Of a stretch of 64,000 nt of DNA, positions 8,688 through 15,709 are shown piece after piece. This DNA comes from DATBGO01 sp963695645 (lineage in GTDB: Bacteria > Actinomycetota > Actinomycetes > Streptosporangiales > Streptosporangiaceae). Made by a program: the position numbers and the translations under genes. The stretch spans positions 558,001 through 622,000 of the forward strand of contig CAVOHC010000017.1 of the NCBI GenBank assembly GCA_963695645.1. The letters run 5' to 3'. Positions within the stretch are counted from its first letter, which is position 1; every line of letters begins with the position of its first letter. The notes under the pieces are model-generated. The model saw nothing but the letters and a program-made list of their open reading frames with translations. It was not told the origin of the DNA and searched no databases.

Positions 8688-8755
8688 CAGATGCGGCTGC
8701 AACCCGCAATATCTGGCGCGTTCACGCCAGCTGGCAATCCCCGGAGCCGCATCTG
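8688..8755. promoter_or_regulatory. Candidate mod operon promoter/operator
   Basis: The segment upstream of the HTH-TOBE gene contains an 11-bp inverted repeat CAGATGCGGCT (8688-8698) / AGCCGCATCTG (8745-8755). Within it lie TGGCG-cgttca-CGCCA and the palindrome GCCAGCTGGC. The nested symmetry next to an autoregulatory candidate suggests operator sites. No conserved ModE box is recognisable. Confidence 0.35.
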
Positions 8756-8905
8756 TGCTCATCACAGGGCGGAACACTCAAACTCAGCCCTCCCCCGCCG
8801 GGCTAACGATTTGCGTCCCGCCTACTTGCGTCGCTACCTTCGCGGCCGGCAGCGGAGCGGAGATCAGGCTCGGCTGGCTCGCCATCGGCAGTAGCGGCCC
8901 GGCGG

Positions 8906-9280
8906 TCAGTCCTCCCCGGAGAACCGCTCCCATGCTGCCTGCTTGGACACGCCGAGGGCCTGTCCGATGCGGGTCCAGCTGATGCCCCGGGCGCGCAGGA
9001 CGCCCACATGGTCGTGGACGGCGGCGTCGGCCTGGGCCACCACGGCTTGGGTCCGGGCCAGGCTCGCGAGCAGCTGATCGTCTGGCTGCTCGTTCCACGC
9101 GCCGAATGGGTGTACCGGCTCCTCGGCGATGATCTGATCGCAGAGTTCCACGCATTCGTTGCAGATGTAGACGCCCGGGCCGGCGACGAGCTTTGCGACT
9201 GCGTCCTTGTCCTTGTGGCAGAACGAGCAGCACAAGGTCACGAGGCCGGCGCCTGGCGCGAGGCTTCGGGGATTCGCCAT
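8906..9280 (-). CDS. ClpX-type zinc finger protein with C-terminal HTH-like segment
   Basis: The 124-residue protein carries the four-cysteine zinc-binding module of ClpX: C-x2-C in CSFCHKDKD and C-x2-C in YICNECVELCDQII (about residues 18-48). It has no AAA+ ATPase, so it is not the protease chaperone. After a linker, residues 88-120 read RGISWTRIGQALGVSKQAAWERF, a helix-turn-helix of the sigma-factor/resolvase style. I infer a small DNA-binding regulator in which the ClpX finger mediates dimerisation or protein contacts. A 29-bp inverted repeat covers its start codon, consistent with autoregulation. Confidence 0.7.
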   Translation of the reverse strand: MANPRSLAPGAGLVTLCCSFCHKDKDAVAKLVAGPGVYICNECVELCDQIIAEEPVHPFGAWNEQPDDQLLASLARTQAVVAQADAAVHDHVGVLRARGISWTRIGQALGVSKQAAWERFSGED

Positions 9281-9310
9281 GCCGTCAGGTTATCCTTGAC
9301 GGCATGCCGT
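9278..9310 (-). promoter_or_regulatory. Inverted repeat over the start codon of the ClpX-finger gene
   Basis: CATGCCGTCA (9278-9287) and TGACGGCATG (9297-9306) form perfect 10-bp arms around a 9-base spacer, and the left arm includes the start codon. A third half-site, giving the palindrome ACGGCATGCCGT at 9299-9310, adjoins it. The placement suits a repressor that blocks initiation of its own gene. Confidence 0.55.
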
Positions 9311-9429
9311 GCCTACGCATCTAAGCCAGCAACTACGCGCATCCGTCCTGGCTGCCGGCGGCCTCATGCCTGCCGTGCGGCCCGAGAGCCCAGGCTCTGG
9401 CTTGCTGATCCGTGGTCCCGTGAGCGCGG

Positions 9430-9675
9430 CTAGGATCCGAGGGCATCGGTACCGCCAGCCTCGGGCCCAAGCTCATCAGTACCGCCAGCCTCGTGCCCGA
9501 GCTCATCAGTACCGCCAGCCTCCTGCCCGAGGACATCAGTACCGCCAGCCTCGTGCCCGAGTTCATCAGTACCGCCAGCCTCGTGCCCGAGGACATCGGT
9601 AGCGCCGGCCTCGGGCCCGAGTTCGTCAGTACCTTCCCGCTCGGGCCCGCCACTGGTCTCGGAATAACGTGCCAT
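9430..9675 (-). CDS. Small acidic decapeptide-repeat protein
   Basis: Reading from the ATG at 9675, which has a strong GGGAGG six bases upstream, the product is 81 residues: a 14-residue head (MARYSETSGG...) and then about 6.7 copies of a ten-residue unit of the form (G/A)TD(E/V)LG(H/P/Q)EAG. The repeat is glycine-rich and acidic, and positions 4 and 7 vary between copies. No cysteine, membrane segment or signal peptide is present, so a soluble cytoplasmic product is expected. I do not recognise the family. Both strands are open through the repeat, but only this strand has a proper ribosome binding site. The 30-base DNA repeat keeps the frame, consistent with expansion by slippage. Confidence 0.6.
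   Translation of the reverse strand: MARYSETSGGPEREGTDELGPEAGATDVLGHEAGGTDELGHEAGGTDVLGQEAGGTDELGHEAGGTDELGPEAGGTDALGS
9451..9630. repeat. Six 30-base tandem repeats coding for the decapeptide
   Basis: Units at 9451, 9481, 9511, 9541, 9571 and 9601 follow the pattern accgccagcctcgtgcccga followed by a variable ten bases, with degenerate partial units on both sides. Substitutions between copies preserve the reading frame of the leftward gene. Confidence 0.9.
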
Positions 9676-9822
9676 TATGACCTCCCTCGGCGCTGGTCGC
9701 TGAGGCCTAACGCTAGCCATCCGTTCCGTCCCTGCTCCGGTCACTTTGACTGTAGCTCACGGGCGGCTGCCGACGATCTTGGAATTCACCGGCGTGAGAT
9801 TCTTAGCGATCAGGCGACCGCC

Positions 9823-9910
9823 GGTCACCAGGTCACCAGGTCACCAGGTCACCAGGTCACCAGGTCACCAGGTCACCAGGTCACCAGGTCACCAGGTCAC
9901 CAGGTCACCA
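9823..9910. repeat. Perfect octanucleotide satellite (GGTCACCA x 11)
   Basis: Eleven exact copies of ggtcacca lie in the gap between the flavodoxin-like gene and the decapeptide-repeat gene, ending about 150 bases upstream of the latter's start. Because eight is not a multiple of three, copy changes would shift any frame crossing it. It is probably noncoding. Each unit holds GGTCACC, close to a palindrome. Confidence 0.9.
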
Positions 9911-9987
9911 GGCGAGCGTACGCCGATAGTGACTCGCCAGGCAAAGGTGAACCTGGCGATCGGCCGATCGCCGGGCCGCTCACGTGC

Positions 9988-10668
9988 TCATCCCCCCGTC
10001 GTGGTGCGGCTGCCGCCGAGGCTGTCCGCCAGCCTGTTCGCGAATACCCGGGCCTGCCCGGGGAAGTCCGGCCTGAGATTGGTCGGCGGAATCTTCACCC
10101 CGAGGTAGCGCTCGCGCATCTCTCCCTTACCGAAGTAGCTGATCAGCGACAGCAACGACCGGATCTGGCCGCCCGCGAACTGGAAACGGGTGCCGTCGGC
10201 GTACGCGCCCCCCTGCGCGGCACCCAGCTTCCTGACTTCCTTCAGGTTGATGCTCCAGTACCGCCGGCACACCACGTAGGCGGCGAACCGCTTCCCGGCC
10301 AGCACCTTCCCCGCCTCGGCGGACTTCAGATACGACCGCAGCGGCATGTTAGTGGTGAAGAACCATGTCGGCGAGCCGAAACAGACCAGGTCGTAATCAC
10401 CGTCCCGGGCCGCAGCAGGGATGCTGATCTGCCCGGTCGAACGCCGCACCTGCGCCGGCAGCACCGCGAGGAGGTCGAAGACCGCATGCCGGAAGGGGAA
10501 CCGATCGAACTTCCCGGCGTAGCGGGGATCAGTGAACTCGATCCCCGCCAGGGAGACGTCGCAGCCCCGCTCGCGCAGCACGCCCGCCATCGCCTCGGCC
10601 ACCCGAAGGCTCTGCTGAGTGTGGCTGTAGAAGACGAAAAGAACCGAGGGCTTGCGTGGCGAGCTCAT
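9988..10668 (-). CDS. Flavodoxin-like NAD(P)H/FMN protein
   Basis: The 226-residue protein begins with KPSVLFVFYSHTQQSLRVAEAMAGVL, the first strand and FMN phosphate loop of the flavodoxin fold. A second flavin-loop segment, DLVCFGSPTWFFTTNMPLRSYL, follows at about residues 92-113. Members of this group are electron carriers or WrbA/DarA-like reductases in the cytoplasm. The C-terminal 60 residues are less typical. There is an AGGAGCAGG element just before the ATG. It stands alone, with an octanucleotide satellite downstream. The redox partner is unknown. Confidence 0.7.
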   Translation of the reverse strand: MSSPRKPSVLFVFYSHTQQSLRVAEAMAGVLRERGCDVSLAGIEFTDPRYAGKFDRFPFRHAVFDLLAVLPAQVRRSTGQISIPAAARDGDYDLVCFGSPTWFFTTNMPLRSYLKSAEAGKVLAGKRFAAYVVCRRYWSINLKEVRKLGAAQGGAYADGTRFQFAGGQIRSLLSLISYFGKGEMRERYLGVKIPPTNLRPDFPGQARVFANRLADSLGGSRTTTGG

Positions 10669-11209
10669 CCTGCTCCTCCTTTAGGTCGCGATACTCCCGA
10701 AGTGCTCGAGGCCGCTGCCCGTCGCAACCTCGGGGGGCGGCGGCCAGCCTGTCGGCCGGCTGCCCGGTCAAAGTTCGTCCGGGTGGGGATCAGGCGTGCC
10801 GCCGGTCGGCACGGGGCCTTCCCGGCCGGTTCCAGGCCGAGTCGGGCCGCCGTCAGCGCCGTACTCAACGTGATCAAGGTGGCGGGCGGACCGGCTACAA
10901 TCGCGATCACCCGTACGGGAAGACCGCCCATATCGTCAGCATCGGCACACCTGCCGTGACCCCGATCCGTACCGCCATCAGCAAAGCCGCAAGCCGGCCA
11001 AGGCCGGGAACAGGCCCCGCCAACACCGCGATCATCCCGGACGGGAAGACGCCCGCGTCGTCAACGAGCCGCGGATGGCAACCGCCGCGAGGTCGCCGAT
11101 CCGGTGATCGGCGGTCCGTGGTCCGCGGTATACGACCAGGCAGAGAACCGCCTGCATGGCCAGAAGGCCGTCATGGCGCTGACGATGAGCTAGCCGGGAG
11201 GCGAACCTG
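10669..11209. other. 541-base gap without a supported gene
   Basis: Several overlapping open frames occur on both strands but none has motifs, a good start site or consistent composition. The segment before 11210 supplies the GGGAGG ribosome site of the carbamate kinase gene. Confidence 0.4.
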
Positions 11210-12157
11210 ATGGACGGACGGACTGCGGTCATCGCGATCGGCGGCAATTCCCTGATCAAGGACAAATACCACCAGACGGTCCGTGACCAGTACATTGCCG
11301 CGAGCGAGACCTGCTACCAGATCGTCAACATGATCAAGGATGGCTGGGGCGTCGCGATCACCCACGGCAACGGTCCCCAGGTCGGCTTCATCCTGAGGCG
11401 GTCCGAGCTTGCCGCCCATGAGCTGCACGAGGTGCCGCTGGATGTCTGCGGGGCGGACACCCAGGGCGCCATCGGCTATGAGCTGCAGCAGAATCTCTAT
11501 AACGAGTTCCGGCGCTACGGCATCGACAGGGACACGGTCACGCTGGTCTGCCAGACCGAGGTGGCCGCAGACGACCCGGCGTTCGCGAAGCCGAGCAAGC
11601 CGATCGGCTCCTTCATGGACGCCGAGCAGGCAGACCGGCGCCGGGCAGCGGGCTGGGACATCGTCGAGGATGCCAACCGCGGCTGGCGCCGGGTGGTCGC
11701 CTCGCCGCAGCCGCTGCGGATCGTCGAGCTGCCGGCCATCAGGCGGCTGCTCGCCGCCGGCACCGTGATCATCGCGATCGGCGGCGGCGGGATCCCGGTG
11801 GTAGCTGATGAGTCGGGCAATCTGCGCGGTGTCGCCGCCGTCATCGACAAGGACCTGGCCTCGTCCCTGCTGGCCAACGAGATCGACGCCGACCTGTTCG
11901 TCATCTCCACCGCCGTGGAGAAGGTCGCGCTGGAGTTCGGTACCCCGCAGCAGCGCTGGATCGACCACCTGACGCTCGCGCAGGCCAGGCACTATCTCGC
12001 GGAGGGCAGGCATTTCGCGGCGGGAAGCATGGGCCCGAAGATCCAGGCCGTCGTCTCCTACCTTGAGCGTGGCGGGAAGGAGGCACTCATCACCGACCCT
12101 GACCACCTCGAGCGCGCCCTCGCCGGTCAGACTGGGACGCGGATCACCCGCGACTGA
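11210..12157 (+). CDS. arcC: Carbamate kinase
   Basis: The 315-residue protein matches carbamate kinase, which makes ATP from carbamoyl phosphate and ADP in arginine/agmatine fermentation or supplies carbamoyl phosphate in reverse. Motifs are IGGNSLIKD at the N-terminus, ITHGNGPQVG near residue 53, GGGGIPVV near 190, IDKDLASSLLA near 212 and FAAGSMGPKIQA near 270, the nucleotide- and carbamate-binding loops. GGGAGG eight bases upstream supports the ATG. No arginine deiminase or ornithine carbamoyltransferase is adjacent, so its pathway partner must lie elsewhere. Confidence 0.93.
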   Translation: MDGRTAVIAIGGNSLIKDKYHQTVRDQYIAASETCYQIVNMIKDGWGVAITHGNGPQVGFILRRSELAAHELHEVPLDVCGADTQGAIGYELQQNLYNEFRRYGIDRDTVTLVCQTEVAADDPAFAKPSKPIGSFMDAEQADRRRAAGWDIVEDANRGWRRVVASPQPLRIVELPAIRRLLAAGTVIIAIGGGGIPVVADESGNLRGVAAVIDKDLASSLLANEIDADLFVISTAVEKVALEFGTPQQRWIDHLTLAQARHYLAEGRHFAAGSMGPKIQAVVSYLERGGKEALITDPDHLERALAGQTGTRITRD

Positions 12158-12181
12158 TCAGCACCTGCATCGCCCGTTGCC

Positions 12182-12322
12182 GTGCGTTACCGCGGATACG
12201 AAGGGCGGCGGCAGCTGCGTGCCGAACGCTATCCGGAGCTGCTGGCCGCGGCCCGCGCCTGGACGAGCGCGATCGGTGTCGGCTGGCGCCGAGAACTGCT
12301 GAACCGCATGCCTGATCAATGA
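12182..12322 (+). other. Short open frame, possible gene remnant
   Basis: A 46-codon frame from GTG to TGA encodes YPELLAAARAWTSAIGVGWR and reads like the end of a soluble protein. It has no ribosome site and no recognised family. The rest of 12158-12453 holds nothing else that I can support. Confidence 0.2.
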
Positions 12323-12422
12323 GCACGCGCACGCCGCATAACGCATTAGAAGACCTGCAGGTCACCGGCCGGATCCTAGTTTCGAGCAGGACAGGTTTCA
12401 CGCGCGCTCATAAACGCGCATA

Positions 12423-12442
12423 AAGTCGGGCATGAACGACTT
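12423..12442 (+). promoter_or_regulatory. Inverted repeat upstream of the toxin-antitoxin-like pair
   Basis: AAGTCG and CGACTT flank an 8-base spacer, ending 11 bases before the first possible start of the downstream pair. An autorepressor site is plausible but the arms are short. Confidence 0.35.
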
Positions 12443-12453
12443 CATCGTCTAAG

Positions 12454-12702
12454 GTGATGATCGTGGGTGCCGAGGCCAGCCAGCCGGTCATCGAGCTGGA
12501 CGATCGCGGTATGGCGCTGCTGCGCAGCTGGGCGGGTCCCTGCACCCACTTCGCCGTCATCAGGGAATCGGATGGTTCAATCGTCCTGCACCCGATGTCC
12601 GCCCTCGAAGCTGACCTGTGGCGGTCGGGGCTCGTGGACCAGATCATCGACAGCTTCGCACACCCGGAGCAGATGATCCGGGTGAAGCCGGACAAGCTTT
12701 GA
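12454..12702 (+). CDS. Small protein, antitoxin-like first gene of a pair
   Basis: The 82-residue product contains VIELDDRGMALLRSWAG and ends HPEQMIRVKPDKL. It is acidic and soluble, and I do not recognise a named family. Its stop codon overlaps the TTG start of the next gene (the two share TTGA), so the two are coupled. An unstable DNA-binding or neutralising antitoxin is a guess from gene size, order and the inverted repeat upstream. The start may be GTG 12454 or ATG 12457. Confidence 0.5.
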   Translation: MMIVGAEASQPVIELDDRGMALLRSWAGPCTHFAVIRESDGSIVLHPMSALEADLWRSGLVDQIIDSFAHPEQMIRVKPDKL

Positions 12703-13088
12703 CCGCACGTCTGCTCGACTTTGCCCCTGTCGCGTGGGAGGCGTACAAGAGCGTAGGCGCCCGAGGGGCTGACGAACTCGGCAAGCTGCTCAAGCGAGCG
12801 CTGGAGCGGCTAGCGGCAGATCCGGCAGCCGTGCGAGCGGATCCAGGTGCAAGGCGGTTTCACATGATCGAGCAGCGGCTGCAGCAGCGCCCGCCGGTCG
12901 CGCGGGCGCCAGTGTGGGGGCTGCGAGTGGATGCCCCCGACGGTACCGGCTGGCTGGTGGTCTGGCGCGAGATGCAGCGTGTGACCGAGGTCGGCTACAT
13001 CGGTCCAGCGCCAGGGCAGGCCAGCGAAGGTCCGGCCGCGCCCGCTGCCCGCCTCCACGAGAACGTTCCGCCGAGACCGGTGCAGTAA
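12699..13088 (+). CDS. Small basic protein, toxin-like second gene of a pair
   Basis: Starting from the TTG that overlaps the previous stop, this is a 129-residue protein with a helix-rich N-terminus (LGKLLKRALERLAADPAAVR) and a strand-rich centre, APVWGLRVDAPDGTGWLVVW followed by a TEVGYIGP segment. That order of two helices then a small sheet resembles RelE/ParE-type toxins, and the length is close to theirs, but no catalytic signature is clear. The pairing with the preceding gene is the main evidence. The proline/alanine-rich tail is unlike RelE. Confidence 0.45.
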   Translation: MTARLLDFAPVAWEAYKSVGARGADELGKLLKRALERLAADPAAVRADPGARRFHMIEQRLQQRPPVARAPVWGLRVDAPDGTGWLVVWREMQRVTEVGYIGPAPGQASEGPAAPAARLHENVPPRPVQ

Positions 13089-13254
13089 CATCCGGCATCG
13101 AGTTCCGCCCCGTCTTACCCTGGTCTGGAAGCCAGGCCTTGCCCAAGCCGCGTAAGAGCCGCCGGTGGCCCGGCGGCCGGGACGAGTTCACCAGGGCCCA
13201 CGCCAAGCCGACCAGCGGGCGACGACGGGAGCTTTCGGTGTCAGGAGTCAGCCG

Positions 13255-13614
13255 ATGACCGGAGCGAAAGTCCGGGTGCGCAGGGTGTATGAGGAGCCGG
13301 AGCCGAGCGACGGCACCAGGGTACTGGTCGACCGGATCTGGCCGCGAGGGCTGACCAAGGCCAAGGCGGCCCTTGATGAGTGGTGCAAGGACGTTGCGCC
13401 GTCCACCGAGCTGCGCAAGTGGTATAGCCACGACCCGGCCCGCTTCGAAGACTTCGGCCGCCGCTACCTGGCGGAGCTGAACGATCCCCAGCGAGCAGGA
13501 GCGCTGGCGCACCTGCGTGAACTTGCAAAGGGCCGGCAGCTGACGCTGCTCACCGCGACCAGGCAACCCGAGATTAGCGAAGCAGCCGTGCTCGCCGAAA
13601 TGCTCCGGAGCTGA
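13255..13614 (+). CDS. DUF488-family protein
   Basis: The 119-residue protein is typical of the short DUF488 family: VRRVYEEPEPSDGTRVLVDR, then IWPRGLTKAKA, WCKDVAPSTELRKWY and a C-terminal LTLLTATRQPEIS. Biochemical function is unsettled for the family. The ATG at 13255 was chosen over an upstream in-frame start because the family begins with this VRVRRVY strand, and the extension is basic and featureless. The gene is followed immediately by a cytochrome oxidase-like remnant. Confidence 0.85.
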   Translation: MTGAKVRVRRVYEEPEPSDGTRVLVDRIWPRGLTKAKAALDEWCKDVAPSTELRKWYSHDPARFEDFGRRYLAELNDPQRAGALAHLRELAKGRQLTLLTATRQPEISEAAVLAEMLRS

Positions 13615-13615
13615 G

Positions 13616-13720
13616 GATGCGCACCTGGCCATCACGCTGAACGACGTCTCGTCGATCGGGTCGTTCATCGTGGGCGCGTCCACGTTCATCTTCCTGTGCA
13701 AAATCCGCTGCAGAATCTGA
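13616..13720 (+). pseudogene. 3' remnant of a cytochrome c oxidase subunit I-like gene
   Basis: The frame reads HLAITLNDVSSIGSFIVGAS then TFIFLCKI before a stop. This resembles the last transmembrane helix region of haem-copper oxidase subunit I, where a loop with Asn and Ile-Gly precedes a hydrophobic helix. Only about 34 codons remain, starting one base after the DUF488 stop. The rest of 13720-14020 holds no supported gene. The call rests on a short stretch. Confidence 0.35.
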
Positions 13721-14020
13721 TGAGCGCTGCGCGCTCCCGGCTAGGTGCGGTGATGATAGGGGTACCCGGGAGAGCGTTGAGCGGATGCCGGTGCCCGGAA
13801 GGGCGGCAGGCCCAGCACTGACTTCCGTGAGGTGCACCGCCAGGGTGGCCGGGGCGCGGAGGAGTTTTATCATGAGCGGTGGCGGCACGACAAGGTGGTG
13901 CGGTCCACGCTTGTCCGGCTCAAGGATCGGGTCTGCCCGCCGGCAGCACCGGTACTCATAGGCAGGACCATCCTTCCCGCAGTCATGGCTAGCCGCCCGT
14001 CGCGTCCGCGAACTTGCGGG

Positions 14021-14488
14021 TCATGCGGGCCGTGCCGCCGGCGGTGCCTGGTCGCCGTGGATGACCAGCACGGGGCAGGAGGCGTGCTCGGCGACGTTCG
14101 CGCTGACCGAACCGAGCATGAGCCCGGCGAAACCTCCGTGGCCGCGGCTGCCGACGACCAGCATTATCGCGCCCTCGGACGCCTCGAGCAGGACTCTGGC
14201 GGCGCCCCCCTCGCGTACCTGCCGCTGCATGCCCGCCGGCGGCTGATCACCGAAAACGGCCCGCACGGTGTCATCGAGAACCTTCTCCATGTCCTGGCCC
14301 GGGTTCCACTCCGGCGGCACCGAGGCCCATCCGTACGACGACGGGAACTCCCAGGCGATCACGGCTTCAAGCCGCGCGCCGAAGATCGCGGCGAAGTGGA
14401 CACCCCACCGAAGTGCCTGCTGAGAAGGCCGTGATCCGTCCACGCCGACGACAATCCTGCCCTCGCCGGTACCAGGGCCTGCAGTCAT
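14021..14488 (-). CDS. Universal stress protein (UspA family)
   Basis: The 155-residue protein opens IVVGVDGSRPSQQALRWGVH and carries the ATP-binding signature GSRGHGGFAGLMLGSVS near residue 112, the G-2x-G-9x-S pattern of nucleotide-binding Usp proteins, then CPVLVIHG. Such proteins are cytoplasmic dimers induced by starvation, hypoxia or nitrosative stress. AGGAG lies six to seven bases before the ATG. It stands alone. Confidence 0.92.
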   Translation of the reverse strand: MTAGPGTGEGRIVVGVDGSRPSQQALRWGVHFAAIFGARLEAVIAWEFPSSYGWASVPPEWNPGQDMEKVLDDTVRAVFGDQPPAGMQRQVREGGAARVLLEASEGAIMLVVGSRGHGGFAGLMLGSVSANVAEHASCPVLVIHGDQAPPAARPA

Positions 14489-14616
14489 GGTCCGCTCCTA
14501 GCATCGATCAGCTTCCGGTGTAAATGCGCGGGCGTGACTCCCGGCTTCATGATCAGGTTAGGCGATGGTGCTAACAATTTCGGGGTCGTTCCGACACCGG
14601 CCTGGACGGTCGTTAG

Positions 14617-15144
14617 TCAGGGCAGCAGCCGCAGCCGGATGGTCTCGGGCATCGCAGCGAGCCGGCGCAGCATCGCGGGCGTGATGTCGGTGCCGACGTC
14701 GGTGATCACGTAGCCGACTTCGCCCCGGGTGGCGAGGTACTGCCCGTCGATGTTGACTTTCTGCTCGGCTAGCACGCCGTTGATCGTCGCGAGGACGCCG
14801 GGGACGTTGCGGTGAACGTGCACCAGCCGGTGCGCGCCGGCCCGCTCGGGCAAGGTGAGGTTCGGCAGATTCACCGACATGGCCGTGCTGCCGGTCGTGA
14901 CGAAGTCGATGAGCTTCTGCGCGACGAACCGGCCGATACTGCGCTGTGCTTCCTCGGTGCTGCCGCCGATGTGCGGCGTGAGGATGACGTTGGGCAGGCC
15001 GCGCAGCTCGCAGGCGAACTCCTCGCCCCTGGCTTTTGGCGCGGTGGGGTACACGTCGACGGCGGCGCCCGACAGGTGCCCGGACTCCAGGTGGGACCGC
15101 AGCGCGGCCTCATCCACGACGAAGCCCCGGCTGAGGTTGTCACG
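14617..15144 (-). pseudogene. 5'-truncated phosphoglycerate dehydrogenase-like gene
   Basis: The frame starts inside the dehydrogenase at NLSRGFVVDEAALRSHLESG, continues through the catalytic histidine segment PNVILTPHIGGSTEEAQ, and ends in an ACT regulatory domain (HRNVPGVLATINGVLAEQ). It corresponds to the C-terminal half of SerA, the first enzyme of serine synthesis, or a related D-2-hydroxyacid dehydrogenase. The Rossmann NAD-binding half is absent: upstream codons do not match the family and rpiB begins after about 40 bases. I infer deletion of the 5' half. A short translated product from the GTG at 15117 is possible but would lack cofactor binding. Confidence 0.75.
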
Positions 15145-15185
15145 GCCGCTGAGCCGCGCGGCAGGGCCGCTGCGGCGGCACCCAG

Positions 15186-15599
15186 CTATCTGCCCCTGAT
15201 CATATCTATGGTGGCCGATTCCTCAGGATCTTCGGCCGCCACCTCAAGGAACGCCCTGACGCACTCGACCGCGACGTCGGGCGCCAGGCGCTTCAGGCTC
15301 AGCGCCAGGACGTTCGCGTCATTCCAGAGGCGCGCGTTTCTCGCTATCCACGGCTCCCAGGCCAGTGCTGCCCGGACGCCCGCGACCTTATTGGCGGCGA
15401 TGGAGGTTCCGGTCCCGGTCCAGCACATCACCACCCCGAAGTCGGCCTCGCCGTCCGCGACCGCGTGGCCGACGTCGCGGGCGAACTCCGGCCATTTCGC
15501 ATCCTTATCGGCGACCTGGAGCTCGGCGACCGTGCGCAGATAGTCGGTGACCGCTTGCGTGCACTCGTTCTGATCATCGGCGCCAAAGGCGATCTTCAT
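15186..15599 (-). CDS. rpiB: RpiB/LacAB-family sugar-phosphate isomerase
   Basis: The 137-residue protein starts MKIAFGADDQNECTQAV and contains GVVMCWTGTGTSIAANKVAGVRAAL followed by ARLWNDANVLALS, the core of the RpiB family, which interconverts ribose-5-phosphate and ribulose-5-phosphate. The usual D-H-A near the N-terminus reads DDQ and the usual CGTG loop reads CWTGTG, so it is a divergent member, perhaps acting on another pentose or tetrose phosphate. It lies just upstream of a truncated serA on the same strand. Confidence 0.8.
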   Translation of the reverse strand: MKIAFGADDQNECTQAVTDYLRTVAELQVADKDAKWPEFARDVGHAVADGEADFGVVMCWTGTGTSIAANKVAGVRAALAWEPWIARNARLWNDANVLALSLKRLAPDVAVECVRAFLEVAAEDPEESATIDMIRGR

Positions 15600-15709
15600 G
15601 CTTGCCTCCCTGCGACTAGACGCGAGCCGGCTGGTCCCCGGTGAGGTGCAAGCTCAGCCCGCCGTGGCTGTCCGCGGTCCTGGATGCTCATCCGGCTGCC
15701 ATCACGCCG

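Noticed and set aside
9309..9910. CRISPR array made of the 30-base and 8-base repeats
   Set aside because: Units are directly adjacent with no unique spacers, and no cas genes are present.
9493..10959. 488-codon + strand frame running through both tandem repeats
   Set aside because: It reads through repeat DNA and antisense to the flavodoxin-like gene; it has no ribosome site or motif, and repeats free of stops explain its length.
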